A stretch of DNA of 21,792 bases, from the NCBI GenBank assembly GCA_021801945.1, contig JAKABE010000015.1:1-21792 (forward strand), written 5' to 3'. The notes beneath the pieces were generated by a model. That model ran no database searches and was not told the DNA's origin. It worked only from the letters and a program-made list of their open reading frames with translations. Positions 13,259-21,792 of this stretch are shown here, piece by piece (position 1 is the stretch's first letter; each line of letters starts with the position of its first letter). The DNA is from Acidobacteriota bacterium (lineage in GTDB: Bacteria > Acidobacteriota > Terriglobia > Terriglobales > Acidobacteriaceae). A program made the translations under genes and the position numbers.

Positions 13259-16200
13259 GTATGTCGAACTCCATGCCGCCAGCGCCTTCAGCTTTCTTGA
13301 AGCTGCCTCGCAGCCGGAGACTCTGATCGAGCGCGCCGCGGAACTGGACATGCCCGCGATGGCATTGCTCGACCGCAATGGCGTCTACGGCGCCGCCCGC
13401 TTCCACACTGCCGCCAAACGCAACAGCGTGCGTGCGCACATCGGCGCAGAGATCGCTGTCTCCTCTTTCGGCCCGCGTCTCGTGCCGCCCGCATGGCTGC
13501 CCAATCAGTGCATAACTGAGCCCGCGCGCATCCCGTTGCTTTGCGAGTCGCGCGCCGGCTACCAGAATCTCTGCCAGCTCATCACGCAATTCAAAATGCG
13601 CGAGACGACCAAAGGTGAGGGCGCGGCTACCTTCGACGATTTGAGCCAGTATGCATCTGGCCTCGTCTGCCTGACCGGTGGCGACGAAGGCCCATTGGCT
13701 GCTGCCCTCACGCGCGGCGGCGAAGAAGCAGGCCGCAAAGTCGTCGAACAGCTTACCCGCATCTTCGGCCGCGAGAATGTCTACGTTGAACTGCAACGGC
13801 ATCGCGAGCGCGAAGAAGAGGGCCGCAACCAGGCCGCCCTCCGCATCGCGCACTCGCTCCACCTGCCCGTCGTCGCCACCAACGGCGTCCGCTATGCAAC
13901 GGCGTACGACCGTGAGATCCTCGATCTCTTCACTGCCATTCGCAACCATGTCGAACTCGACCAGGCCGGCCGTCTGCTCGCCGTCAACAACCATCGCCAT
14001 CTCAGGACAGCGCACGAAATGGCCGCGCTCTTTCGTGACATTCCCGGCGCGGTCGAAAACACCACTGCGTTGTCTTCGCGCCTTGGCTTCCAGCTCAACG
14101 ATCTCGGCTACGAGTTTCCCCGCTATCCCGTCCCCGACGGCGACACCATGGACAGCTTTCTCGCCAAACGCGTCGCCGAAGGCGTCGAGCGCCGCTACGG
14201 CCCCAAGAACGATCCCAACCTGCTCAAGCGCGCCAAAAGCCAAGTCGATCACGAACTCGCTCTGATCGTAAAGCTCGGCTTCGCCGGCTACTTCCTCATC
14301 GTCTGGGATATTATCCGCTTCTGCAAACAGCACGACATCCTGGTGCAGGGGCGCGGCAGCGCAGCAAATTCTGCCGTCTGCTACTGTCTCGAAATCACCG
14401 CGATCGATCCCGTCGGCATGGAGCTGCTCTTCGAGCGATTTCTGTCAGAGAGTCGCAACGAGTGGCCCGACATCGACCTCGATCTGCCATCGGAAGACAA
14501 GCGCGAACAGGCCATCCAGTACGTCTATCAACGCTATGGCGAACTCGGCGCCGCCATGACTGCCAACGTCATCACCTATCGCGGCAAGTCAGCGGCACGC
14601 GAAACCGGCAAGGCCCTCGGCTTCGACCAGGACACTCTCGGCCGCCTTTCGAGCCTGGTCAGCCAGTGGGAGTGGCGCGGCTCCACCGACACCATGGCCC
14701 ACTCCTTTCATCATGCAGGCTTCGACATCCGCCATCCGCGCATCGCCAAATATCTTGAGCTCTCCATGCGCATCCAGGACCTGCCGCGCCACCTCGGCCA
14801 GCACTCCGGCGGCATGGTCATCTGCCAGGGCCAACTCAACCACGTGGTCCCACTTGAGCGCGCCTCCATGCCCGGCCGCACCGTCGTCCAATGGGACAAG
14901 GAAGACTGCGCCGATCTCGGCATCATCAAGGTTGATCTGCTCGGCCTCGGCATGATGGCTGTGCTCAAGGACTGCCTCGAACTGATCCCCGCGCACTGTG
15001 GCGTGCCCATCGATCTGGCGCAATTGCCTGAAGACGACGCGGTCTACCGCACTCTCCAACAGGCCGACACCGTGGGCATGTTTCAGGTGGAAAGCCGCGC
15101 CCAGATGGCCTCGCTGCCGCGCAACCATCCTGAGCGCTTCTACGATCTTGTCGTGCAGGTCGCCATCATTCGCCCCGGTCCCATCGTGGGCCAGATGATG
15201 CATCCCTACATGCGTCGCCGCCAGAAGCGCGAGCCGGTCACCTATCCGCACCCCTCGCTCGAGCCTGTCCTCAAGCGCACGCTTGGCGTGCCGCTCTTTC
15301 AAGAACAGCTTCTGCGCATCGCCATGACCGTCGCCGACTTTACCGGCGCCGAGGCCGACGAGCTGCGCCGCGCCGTCGGCATGCGTCGCTCCTGGGAGCG
15401 CATGAAGAACCTCGAAGGCAAGCTCCGCGCGGGCATGACCCGCAAGGGCATCGATGTGCAAACGCAGGACAAGATCGTGCAGCATATCAGCTCGTTTGCG
15501 CTCTACGGATTTCCCGAGTCGCACGCCGCCAGCTTCGCGCTCATCGCTTACGCTTCGGCCTACTTCAAAGTGCATTATCTTGCCGCCTTCACCTGCGCCA
15601 TCCTCAACAATCAGCCCATGGGCTTCTACTCGCCCGCGGTGCTCGTCAAAGACGCACAGCGTCACGGCTTGCGCATCAAGCCCATCGACGTGCAATCGTC
15701 TGACTGGCCCTGCACCGTAGAGCACGAATTGGACGGCTCGCTCTCGCTCCGCATCGGTCTCGGCTATGCAAAGGGATTCGCGCGCCAGCAGGCCGAGGCG
15801 ATCGTCGCCGCGCGCCTGAGCGACGGCCCGTTCGCCTCCGTCGACGATCTCGCCCTGCGCGTTCCCTCGCTCACCCGCAGCCATCTGGCCCGCCTGGCGC
15901 AGATCGGCGCATTGAATCAGCTCGAAGGCATTCGCCATCGCCGCGACGCGCTCTGGCAGATCGAGCGTGCCGGCAAGCCCGAAGGACCGCTGCTGCGCCA
16001 CGCCGCCGCATCGCTGCGTGAGGAGTCCCACGCCCTCCCGCTCGAGCAGATGAACGTCGATGAGCGATTGGTCGCCGACTACGCCGGCACCGGCCTCACT
16101 GTCGGCAAACACCCCATGTTTTACCGCCGCGCCGAGCTACACCGCGCAAACATCCTCTCTGCTGCCGAACTTCATTTATGCCGCGACGGCCAGCAGGTAC

Positions 16201-16466
16201 GCGCCGCAGGATGCGTCATCGCGCGCCAGCGCCCCGGCACCGCCAAGGGCTTCATCTTCATCTCCATGGAAGACGAAACCGGCATCGCCAACGTCATCGT
16301 CACGCCCGACGTCTACGAGCGCGACCGCCTAACCGTTACCCGCGGCAAGTTCCTGCTTGTCGAAGGCGCGCTGCAAAATCAGGACGGCGTGATCCACGTC
16401 AAAGCCGCGCGCCTGTCACAATTGGTCCACTGCCCCCTCGACCTGCGCTCGCACGATTTCCACTGA
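13251..16466 (+). CDS. dnaE2: DnaE2, error-prone DNA polymerase III alpha
   Basis: 1071 residues. This is the C-family polymerase that carries out mutagenic translesion synthesis with ImuA and ImuB. In order: PHP domain from the N-terminus (ELHAASAFSFLEAASQPETL, ALLDRNGVYGAARFH); polymerase palm with QGRGSAANSAVCY (366-378) and PDIDLDLP (406-413), holding the catalytic Asp pair D407/D409; third catalytic Asp in IIKVDLLGLGMM (D562); fingers region (RNHPERFYDLVVQVAIIRPGPI); helix-hairpin-helix around SLTRSHLARLAQIGAL; and a C-terminal OB-fold (ARQRPGTAKGFIFISMEDETG). The extended clamp- and exonuclease-binding tail of DnaE1 is lacking, which places it in DnaE2. The frame is open far upstream, but ATG 13251 matches the family N-terminus (MTEYVELHA) and couples it to imuB. 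It is the last gene of the cassette and meets a convergent gene after 77 bases. Confidence 0.96.
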   Translation: MTEYVELHAASAFSFLEAASQPETLIERAAELDMPAMALLDRNGVYGAARFHTAAKRNSVRAHIGAEIAVSSFGPRLVPPAWLPNQCITEPARIPLLCESRAGYQNLCQLITQFKMRETTKGEGAATFDDLSQYASGLVCLTGGDEGPLAAALTRGGEEAGRKVVEQLTRIFGRENVYVELQRHREREEEGRNQAALRIAHSLHLPVVATNGVRYATAYDREILDLFTAIRNHVELDQAGRLLAVNNHRHLRTAHEMAALFRDIPGAVENTTALSSRLGFQLNDLGYEFPRYPVPDGDTMDSFLAKRVAEGVERRYGPKNDPNLLKRAKSQVDHELALIVKLGFAGYFLIVWDIIRFCKQHDILVQGRGSAANSAVCYCLEITAIDPVGMELLFERFLSESRNEWPDIDLDLPSEDKREQAIQYVYQRYGELGAAMTANVITYRGKSAARETGKALGFDQDTLGRLSSLVSQWEWRGSTDTMAHSFHHAGFDIRHPRIAKYLELSMRIQDLPRHLGQHSGGMVICQGQLNHVVPLERASMPGRTVVQWDKEDCADLGIIKVDLLGLGMMAVLKDCLELIPAHCGVPIDLAQLPEDDAVYRTLQQADTVGMFQVESRAQMASLPRNHPERFYDLVVQVAIIRPGPIVGQMMHPYMRRRQKREPVTYPHPSLEPVLKRTLGVPLFQEQLLRIAMTVADFTGAEADELRRAVGMRRSWERMKNLEGKLRAGMTRKGIDVQTQDKIVQHISSFALYGFPESHAASFALIAYASAYFKVHYLAAFTCAILNNQPMGFYSPAVLVKDAQRHGLRIKPIDVQSSDWPCTVEHELDGSLSLRIGLGYAKGFARQQAEAIVAARLSDGPFASVDDLALRVPSLTRSHLARLAQIGALNQLEGIRHRRDALWQIERAGKPEGPLLRHAAASLREESHALPLEQMNVDERLVADYAGTGLTVGKHPMFYRRAELHRANILSAAELHLCRDGQQVRAAGCVIARQRPGTAKGFIFISMEDETGIANVIVTPDVYERDRLTVTRGKFLLVEGALQNQDGVIHVKAARLSQLVHCPLDLRSHDFH

Positions 16467-16543
16467 GCGGATCGATCAAGATTACCCCGTTTGTGAGGAC
16501 AGATTTAGGGCATAATGGCCCGAATCGCCCGCCTCTTCAGCGT

Positions 16544-19500
16544 TCAAGGTCTTCTTGTAACGGGGACGGCTTCCCGAACGAATTGCGCCAGCTCAACGTA
16601 GCGGCAGACCGCGTTTGCGAGCTGCATCTGTCTGGGGCTGTGGCATTCTGGTTCCAGTAGGCGCGGGCTCCCGACTAGGATCACCATCGCCTTCGCGCGG
16701 GAAGTTGCCACATTGAAGCGATTGAGGCTATACAGGAATTCCATTCCGCGCGGTGCATCTTCCGGTGATGAAGTCGTGAGCGAATAGATCACCACCGGCG
16801 CTTGCTGTCCCTGGAATTTATCTACCGTACCAATGTTGGCGCGCGGTATTTGTGCCGCGAGGTCCGACACCTGCGCATTGTATGGAGAAACGATGAGGAT
16901 ATCTTTCAATTCCAACGCGCGAGTCTGTCCTTTTTCATTGACCCAGTTCACCCCGGGTCGCAGAAGCGATTCGACGAGTCTTGCAATGCACTGAACCTCC
17001 TCGGATGACGAATTCTGATTTCCTTCGTGCTCGACTGGCACGAACCAAAGATTGGAGCCGCTGAGCCACGGATGTCCCGTGATGCTCTGTCGCTCTAGAC
17101 CGGCCCGCGAGGTCAGGCGACCTTCATAAAACACCTCGGACGTAAATTTGCATATGGCCGGATGCAGCCGCCACGTGTACTCGAGGAACAGGCCTTTGTC
17201 TGGCTGGATGGTTCTGGCTCCTTCGAGCAAATGCTCAAGGGCCGAGACCTCCGCCCCGTCGGGATGACTGCCCTTCTGGGGCTGGTCAAGTTGTTGAGGA
17301 TCGCCAAGCAGCACCAGGCTCTTTGCGCCCTGCGCTGCGGCGAGCACATTTGCGAGGGACATCTGGCCGGCCTCATCCACAAAAAGAACGTCTACCGCCT
17401 CAAAGTAATCCTCGCGCGCCCACAGCCATGCTGTACCTGCGACCACCTGTGCGCCGGATCGCAGCGCCGCAAGCGGCTCCGCGTTGTTGGTGGTGAAGGT
17501 AATGCAGGGCGTATCCTCTTCTAACTTATCTTTCACTTTCTGAATGCACTGCAGCCCTGCAATACCGCACTCTTCGGCTGCTTCGACGACCTTATCGAGG
17601 AGATTTCGAATCACCTTATGACTCACGGCCGTGATGCCGACTTTCTTGCCTTGGTTTATCAATTCACACATCATTCGTGCGCCGGCGTATGTCTTTCCAG
17701 TACCAGGAGGCCCCTGGACTGCCAGCGTTGATTTGTCGAGAAGCCCGACGATGCGCTTTGCAGCATCCACCGTCGATTCGCCTGCCTGCAGGAGAGTTGA
17801 ACCGCCGCCGAACCTTGGTGGCTGACGCAGCAGCAGGTCGCGAGCCGCCCTGTGCGGCCCAGATGCATCCACGCCGTTAAACTCGATCCAGTCACCCAGG
17901 CGGTAAAGCGCGTCACCTAGCACGTAGTCCCGCGGGCCCCGCTTATCAACGAACACCGCGCTTGGGTGCACGTCAGCGGTCTTCTTCATCTTCTTGATGT
18001 CGACGGTGCGTGCATCGACGTCAATGGCAACGACCTCGCCAATCTTCTCGCCTCGCTGGCAGAGGGTATCTCCGGTTCTGACGTCCGTCTCCTGCTTGTC
18101 GAAGGTGTAACGATCCGTTGGAATCTTGCGCGCCACTTCGAGCGTGGATAAGAACCTAAGCCCTGCGATTGCCGACCGCTCGTCGAGAAGATCTTCATCG
18201 GTCAGGTCCTTAAGCCGGAAATACTCCCAAGAGTCGGCGTTCGCCTCGCGACGGTGCCAATCGAGCAGATCGGCAATTAACCAGGAGGCCGCCTGCTCAT
18301 CGGTACGCAATTCCGGTTCTAAGGGGATATTCCGCTTCAGGGCTGTGGCAAGCGCGACAATCCGCTGCCGGCGCTCGCTCACCGCCTCCGAAGGCGCCCC
18401 GTCCGATGGGACCGGACGCGTCATGCGGTGCCCTGCATTCTCCAACTGAAGCCGTTCGCGTTCGAGCCAATCGCGCAAGGAACGGGTGGAAAAGCAGTCG
18501 TCGCCGTTATAGAGGACAATCGCCTGTTTGATGGCATCGCCCACCTGCGGCGTGCGCTCGCCTTCAAGCGCATGCTGCATGACGCGCATCGCCTGGCCGG
18601 CCTCGTCGAGTCGAATCCTCCGCGAAAAACCGTGAAACACTTCGAGTGCTTTGAGTGAGTACGCCTCGACACTGGCTCGGACCGATCGCCTGACGACGGT
18701 GAGCAGATCAATGAACAGCTTTGCCCTCAGCATCCGGTCGATCTCATCTTCACGGACGCCATATCGGCCCATTAGGCGCTTCAATGCAGATGGCTCATAA
18801 GACTGGAAATGGTAAATATGCATGGACGGGTACTCTGCCCACCTCGCCATCACCAAATCGACGAACCAGGTAAACGCGTCCTTCTCGTCAGCCGCATTCA
18901 ATGCCCACCGGTATTCATATCTGGTGGGATCCGCGTCCGCCAGGACCACGCCGAACAGGTACTCTCTACCGCTTAGTCCGACAAAGGGATCTCCCTCCAG
19001 GTCGAAGAAGATGTCTCCGCGCGAAGGCTCAGGTAGGAGATTGAGTCCGTGCTCTCCGGTCAACGGCAGCACTTCATGCACATGACGTCCCGACTCTCGG
19101 CCTGCAACCTGGACGCGTGCCTGCTCACGGACCCGGACATAGCTTTCGCGTGAGCCGTGATCAGGACGGTACGGAATGGGAATCGGATACCTCGCGAGGG
19201 CTGCCACGGTGTCTGTTTCCCACGTGACAAGCTGCTTGCGCTGCAGCCTACTGATACCTGCGACAAGGGACAAGTGGTCGTCGTTTCGCCGTTCCCGGTC
19301 ACACTCCTGCCGCCATCGACAAACCTCACAGTGCGGCGTCGGTTCGGGATAAGTTCTAGGTCCGCCGTTATCCGCGATGACAGCCCTATGCAGGCGGGAC
19401 TTCACATATCGGTAGTAGGCAGCGTAATCGAGGACCCGGTATCTCTCAGGTTCGAAAGTCTCACCGGGCGACACCACATACATACATTCAGGAAGCACTC

Positions 19501-19978
19501 CCTGGGCAGCTTCCAACAGATGGGAATAGAGAGACAACTGGAGAATCGTGGTGGCCTTGGTCTCACGGGCGAGTTTGCAGTCGTAGGCTTCGTAGGACCA
19601 GTTCCCAAGCCTGCTTGCGCGCTCAACCTTGCGCAACACATCAGCCCGTCCGAACCAGCTCGCTTCACTGAAAGCGCCCTGGACAATGATGTCCACACCA
19701 GCTTGCATGGCCAGAAATGTTTGAGCGACGGCCTGCGCATCGTCGCCAAGATCCTGAACACGGATGACGGCTAATCCGCTCGCCCTCAGATGCTCGATAT
19801 AGGCGTTTTCGTGAGCTATACCTCGCTCCCGAAGGATCTGCGCATCCGGAGAACTCCAAGCGGGCGCGGGCCTTCTCCCGGTCGCCACGTCCAGATCCAG
19901 GACCGTGAGGTGACGACAGGCAAGATGATTGCTCAAATCGCTTGCAGCCAGCCGCAAACTCGTCGCGCTCTTTTTCAT
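16544..19978 (-). CDS. TM0106-type RecB-like nuclease fused to SF1B (UPF1/DNA2-like) helicase
   Basis: 1144 residues in three parts. (a) Residues 1-~235 are a Cas4/RecB-like nuclease with C21 plus CEVCRWRQEC (C217, C220, C226), the four-Cys set of a 4Fe-4S cluster. The PD-(D/E)xK core is GIAHE (E57), GRAD (D113), YDCKLAR (D133, K135) and QLSLY (Q147). (b) Residues ~320-520 have an RNase H-fold exonuclease look: IFFDLEGDP (D326, E328) and VLYNGDDCFSTRSL. (c) The rest is a UPF1/DNA2-class helicase: QGPPGTGKT (P-loop 756-763), VDEAGQ (868), LLGDPQQLDQP, YTWRLHPAICKFTSEVFYEG, GTVDKFQGQQAPVV and NRFNVATSRAK. All helicase motifs are intact. NCBI uses TM0106 family RecB-like putative nuclease for the N-terminal part. 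The physiological role is unproven: repair, or defence against foreign DNA. A TACAAT -10-like box lies at 19995-20000 on this strand. Confidence 0.93.
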   Translation of the reverse strand: MKKSATSLRLAASDLSNHLACRHLTVLDLDVATGRRPAPAWSSPDAQILRERGIAHENAYIEHLRASGLAVIRVQDLGDDAQAVAQTFLAMQAGVDIIVQGAFSEASWFGRADVLRKVERASRLGNWSYEAYDCKLARETKATTILQLSLYSHLLEAAQGVLPECMYVVSPGETFEPERYRVLDYAAYYRYVKSRLHRAVIADNGGPRTYPEPTPHCEVCRWRQECDRERRNDDHLSLVAGISRLQRKQLVTWETDTVAALARYPIPIPYRPDHGSRESYVRVREQARVQVAGRESGRHVHEVLPLTGEHGLNLLPEPSRGDIFFDLEGDPFVGLSGREYLFGVVLADADPTRYEYRWALNAADEKDAFTWFVDLVMARWAEYPSMHIYHFQSYEPSALKRLMGRYGVREDEIDRMLRAKLFIDLLTVVRRSVRASVEAYSLKALEVFHGFSRRIRLDEAGQAMRVMQHALEGERTPQVGDAIKQAIVLYNGDDCFSTRSLRDWLERERLQLENAGHRMTRPVPSDGAPSEAVSERRQRIVALATALKRNIPLEPELRTDEQAASWLIADLLDWHRREANADSWEYFRLKDLTDEDLLDERSAIAGLRFLSTLEVARKIPTDRYTFDKQETDVRTGDTLCQRGEKIGEVVAIDVDARTVDIKKMKKTADVHPSAVFVDKRGPRDYVLGDALYRLGDWIEFNGVDASGPHRAARDLLLRQPPRFGGGSTLLQAGESTVDAAKRIVGLLDKSTLAVQGPPGTGKTYAGARMMCELINQGKKVGITAVSHKVIRNLLDKVVEAAEECGIAGLQCIQKVKDKLEEDTPCITFTTNNAEPLAALRSGAQVVAGTAWLWAREDYFEAVDVLFVDEAGQMSLANVLAAAQGAKSLVLLGDPQQLDQPQKGSHPDGAEVSALEHLLEGARTIQPDKGLFLEYTWRLHPAICKFTSEVFYEGRLTSRAGLERQSITGHPWLSGSNLWFVPVEHEGNQNSSSEEVQCIARLVESLLRPGVNWVNEKGQTRALELKDILIVSPYNAQVSDLAAQIPRANIGTVDKFQGQQAPVVIYSLTTSSPEDAPRGMEFLYSLNRFNVATSRAKAMVILVGSPRLLEPECHSPRQMQLANAVCRYVELAQFVREAVPVTRRP

Positions 19979-20058
19979 GGACAGGACTCTTTAAATTGTA
20001 TCCATTGTAGGAGTAACGCCCCATAAGTCCGTGTAAATTCGTAATGAGAAGTCGGCTA

Positions 20059-20085
20059 GTGGACTGTCGCCGAGTAACCGTTACT
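20059..20085 (+). repeat. IS630 left terminal inverted repeat
   Basis: It begins GTGGACTGTCGC immediately after TA and ends with CGTTACT. Over 27 bases it matches the right end in the outer 12 (one mismatch) and the inner 7, with a divergent middle. Confidence 0.8.
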
Positions 20086-20124
20086 GGCTCTGATCGCGTC
20101 TAAACTTATGTGATCAGCGACTGC

Positions 20125-21174
20125 ATGGTACTTTCCGAACAACAGCGGGTTGAGCTTGGCCGGATCGCTCAGTCGCGCTCTTTACCTGCCGGCTATGTGT
20201 TCCGCGCCAGACTGATTCTGATGCTGGCCGATGGCGCCTCCTACAGCTCCATCAAGCAACGGCTGAGAACCACAGCCCCGACGATCAGCCGCTGGAAGCG
20301 GCGCTTTGTGGCGCACGGGCTGGACGGGTTGGATACGGCTCACCCCGGTCAAAAGCCCTCCGTGCTCACTGCCAGGTTGCGGGCGCGGATTCTGGCCGCG
20401 ACGCGCAAACCGCCAGCGGATGGATCGACACACTGGAGTTGCCGCAAACTGGCCGCGGCTCTGAACGTCACCAAGGATGCCGTGCACCGCGTCTGGCAAG
20501 AGGCTGGTCTGAAGCCGCACCGGCTTGAGCGCTACATGGCCAGCAATGATCCCGACTTTGAGACCAAGGCTGCCGATATCATTGGCTTGTATCTGAATCC
20601 GCCCGAGCATGCAGCGGTGTTCTGCATTGATGAAAAGACCGCCATTCAGGCGCTGGATCGGCTCGATCCTGTCTTGCCGCTCTCGCCCGGTCGAATTGAG
20701 CGCCATGGCTTCGAGTACTACCGGCACGGAACGCTTTCTCTCTATGCGGCTCTGGAAACTGCCACCGGACGCGTCCTCGGCAAGACCACCGCCCGCCATA
20801 CCAGCCAGGACTTCGTGGCTTTCCTGGAAGAGCTTGTAGCCCGCTGCCCGGCCAGGCGGCAGATTCACATCATTCTCGATAACCTCTCCGCGCACAAGAC
20901 GAGGCTGGTCCACGAATTCCTCGAGAACAATCCTCGGGTCCAGTTCCACTTCACCCCCACATACTCTTCCTGGCTCAACCAGGTGGAACTTTGGTTCGGC
21001 AAAATCGAGCGCGACCTAATTGCCCGCGGCGTGTTCACCTCTGTGCCCTACATGGCGCGCAAGATCAAACGTTACATCCGGGCTTACTCGGCAAACGCTA
21101 AACCGATCCAGTGGAAGTACTCAGACCCAAAACGGCGCATCCGTAGTAACGAATTCACTGCGACAGGCCACTAG
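20125..21174 (+). CDS. IS630-family transposase (DDE)
   Basis: 349 residues from ATG 20125. GTG 20110 in the same frame would add five residues and cannot be excluded. The N-terminal part has a double helix-turn-helix: RARLILMLADGASYSSIKQRLRTTAPTISRWKRRF, then WSCRKLAAALNVTKDAVHRVWQEAGLKPH. The catalytic RNase H-fold domain has D169 (FCIDEKTAIQAL), D252 (IILDNLSAHKT) and E288 (SSWLNQVELWFG); the last two are 35 residues apart. The frame is intact, so the element may be active. The last codons lie inside the right terminal inverted repeat, and the stop codon TAG is made from the duplicated target TA plus the next host base. The preferred start leaves the short N-terminus (MVLSEQQRVEL) usual in the family. 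Confidence 0.92.
   Translation: MVLSEQQRVELGRIAQSRSLPAGYVFRARLILMLADGASYSSIKQRLRTTAPTISRWKRRFVAHGLDGLDTAHPGQKPSVLTARLRARILAATRKPPADGSTHWSCRKLAAALNVTKDAVHRVWQEAGLKPHRLERYMASNDPDFETKAADIIGLYLNPPEHAAVFCIDEKTAIQALDRLDPVLPLSPGRIERHGFEYYRHGTLSLYAALETATGRVLGKTTARHTSQDFVAFLEELVARCPARRQIHIILDNLSAHKTRLVHEFLENNPRVQFHFTPTYSSWLNQVELWFGKIERDLIARGVFTSVPYMARKIKRYIRAYSANAKPIQWKYSDPKRRIRSNEFTATGH
21145..21171 (-). repeat. IS630 right terminal inverted repeat
   Basis: Read on the minus strand it starts GTGGCCTGTCGC and ends CGTTACT, mirroring the left end. It overlaps the last nine codons of the transposase gene. Confidence 0.8.
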
Positions 21175-21792
21175 GAGATGCGGAGAGGCTCCTGCATAAG
21201 CGTGCTAGTCGGCTTTCCTCGGATTTGGTCGGGCCGGTCGTCAGAGAAGTTGGGCGTGCACCGGCGGATGGTGCGGGAGGCACTGGGCAGTGCCGAGCCC
21301 GCGGCGCACCCCTGCTTGTGTCGTTGTTTGTCTCGTAACCCTGCCATCTCTGCCCGGGTCGGGTCATCTCTGGCCGTGTTGTCACTCAGGCACACAAAAA
21401 AGGCAGTGAACGTGCGTGAAACCCGCATGAACAGTAACCGTGTGGTGATCCCCTCTTGACCGACCGATTGCGACCGGTCAAATATCGGCATCCTGTTCAT
21501 CCGTCCGGAGAGGAAATGCGCGGTCAAGCACGCCACGGCTTCAAGAATCTTCTGTCCTAAAATCTGTCCCAAGAAAATATGAAACAGGCTAATCCTGCGA
21601 AATATGCGAAATCTTTCGGTGCATGTTTTCAATAACTTACGTTTTTTCAATAGGTTAGGAAGCTGAGGAAGGGAACGAGTCCTACCTGAGGAGCCAATAA
21701 ATCATAGATTTACAAGCCTTCCGTGCTGTTTTCCGTGCCACTCATTGCAGACTCAACGCCAGCTCAGCAATTTTTCCCATTCACTCTGCGCA
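21175..21792. other. 618-base region right of the IS with no intact gene
   Basis: No convincing complete gene. It includes a probable IS21-type transposase fragment (21229-21312), an inverted repeat TTGACCG...CGGTCAA (21456-21481), and pairs of short direct repeats: TCTGTCC (21551, 21563), TGCGAAAT (21596, 21605) and TTCCGTGC (21719, 21731). A minus-strand frame of 159 codons spans 21171-21650 but has no family resemblance, and its end lies in the IS terminus. The right part is AT-richer than the rest of the window. Confidence 0.45.
21229..21312 (+). pseudogene. Fragment resembling the N-terminal HTH of an IS21-type (IstA) transposase
   Basis: The frame reads SEKLGVHRRMVREALGSAEP, very like the second half of the N-terminal helix-turn-helix of IstA-type transposases, where LGVHRRxVRxAL-SAxPP is typical. 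Neither the first helix before it nor the Arg/Pro-rich linker and catalytic domain after it can be read in any frame. It is therefore probably a short relic. The match covers only about 20 residues, so chance or an unrelated HTH remains possible. Confidence 0.4.

Larger units (their letters stand above)
20057..21173. mobile_element. Complete IS630-family insertion sequence with TA target duplication
   Basis: The element runs from 20059 to 21171 (1113 bases) and is flanked by the dinucleotide TA on both sides (20057-20058 and 21172-21173), the duplicated target expected for IS630/Tc1-mariner-type transposition. Its 12-base ends differ at one position (GTGGACTGTCGC against GTGGCCTGTCGC), and a CGTTACT block is shared further inside at equal spacing. 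It carries one transposase gene with all DDE residues. It sits about 80 bases upstream of the helicase-nuclease gene, on the promoter side. Confidence 0.88.

Noticed and set aside
12308..16112. Long open frames on the minus strand opposite imuB and dnaE2 (for example 14589-16112)
   Set aside because: They are mirror frames of GC-rich genes with strong family matches on the plus strand, and they show no family resemblance of their own.
21171..21650. A 159-codon minus-strand frame right of the IS
   Set aside because: No recognisable domain, it ends inside the IS terminus and overlaps the plus-strand IS21-like fragment; probably non-coding.
1..21792. CRISPR arrays, tRNA and rRNA genes
   Set aside because: No regularly spaced repeats and no tRNA- or rRNA-like sequence noticed on either strand.

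Overview
The window looks like a chromosomal segment of a GC-rich soil-type bacterium. I would guess Acidobacteriota (Terriglobia-like), at moderate confidence. The reasons are the style of the imuA-imuB-dnaE2 cassette with a divergent YedK/SRAP gene, the fused TM0106-type nuclease/helicase, and the general base composition. No rRNA, tRNA or marker gene is present to settle the taxonomy.

Layout, left to right. (1) 1-1147: a truncated NAD(P)-binding epimerase-like gene runs off the left edge on the minus strand. It is divergent from a TetR-type repressor, and two inverted-repeat operators lie between or over their starts. (2) 1406-4496: a tightly linked two-gene unit of visibly lower GC. It encodes a 139-residue HEPN-like protein and an 889-residue protein with two NTPase modules, a KGGVGR-variant ParA/MinD-like ATPase followed by a STAND/AAA-like P-loop ATPase. 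This is the best candidate for an undercharacterised, probably conflict-type, system. (3) 4751-8052: a SagB/ThcOx-type double nitroreductase, then SelO, the pseudokinase-fold protein AMPylase. (4) 8053-9821: a hairpin-bearing spacer, an unrecognised 308-residue protein with a HEPN-like C-terminal part, a small two-helix membrane protein, and a perfect hairpin. (5) 9822-16466: the DNA-damage block. yedK lies on minus; imuA, imuB and dnaE2 lie on plus with 4- and 8-base overlaps. A TTGCAC-N8-GTGCAA palindrome in the divergent promoter region is a strong candidate LexA box. (6) 16544-19978 minus: a 1144-residue fusion of a Cas4/RecB-like Fe-S nuclease, an RNase H-fold-like exonuclease segment and an SF1B (UPF1/DNA2-type) helicase. 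(7) 20059-21171: a complete IS630-family element with matching terminal inverted repeats and TA duplication. The transposase stop codon is completed by the target TA. (8) 21175-21792: no convincing intact gene, only a probable fragment of an IS21-type transposase and several short direct repeats.

Functionally, the clearest joint theme is genome maintenance. YedK protects abasic sites in single-stranded DNA; ImuA, ImuB and DnaE2 form the mutasome for damage-induced translesion synthesis; and the adjacent nuclease-helicase processes DNA or defends against it. The HEPN/KGGVGR module, the HEPN-like orphan and the mobile-element remains suggest accessory gene turnover around this core.
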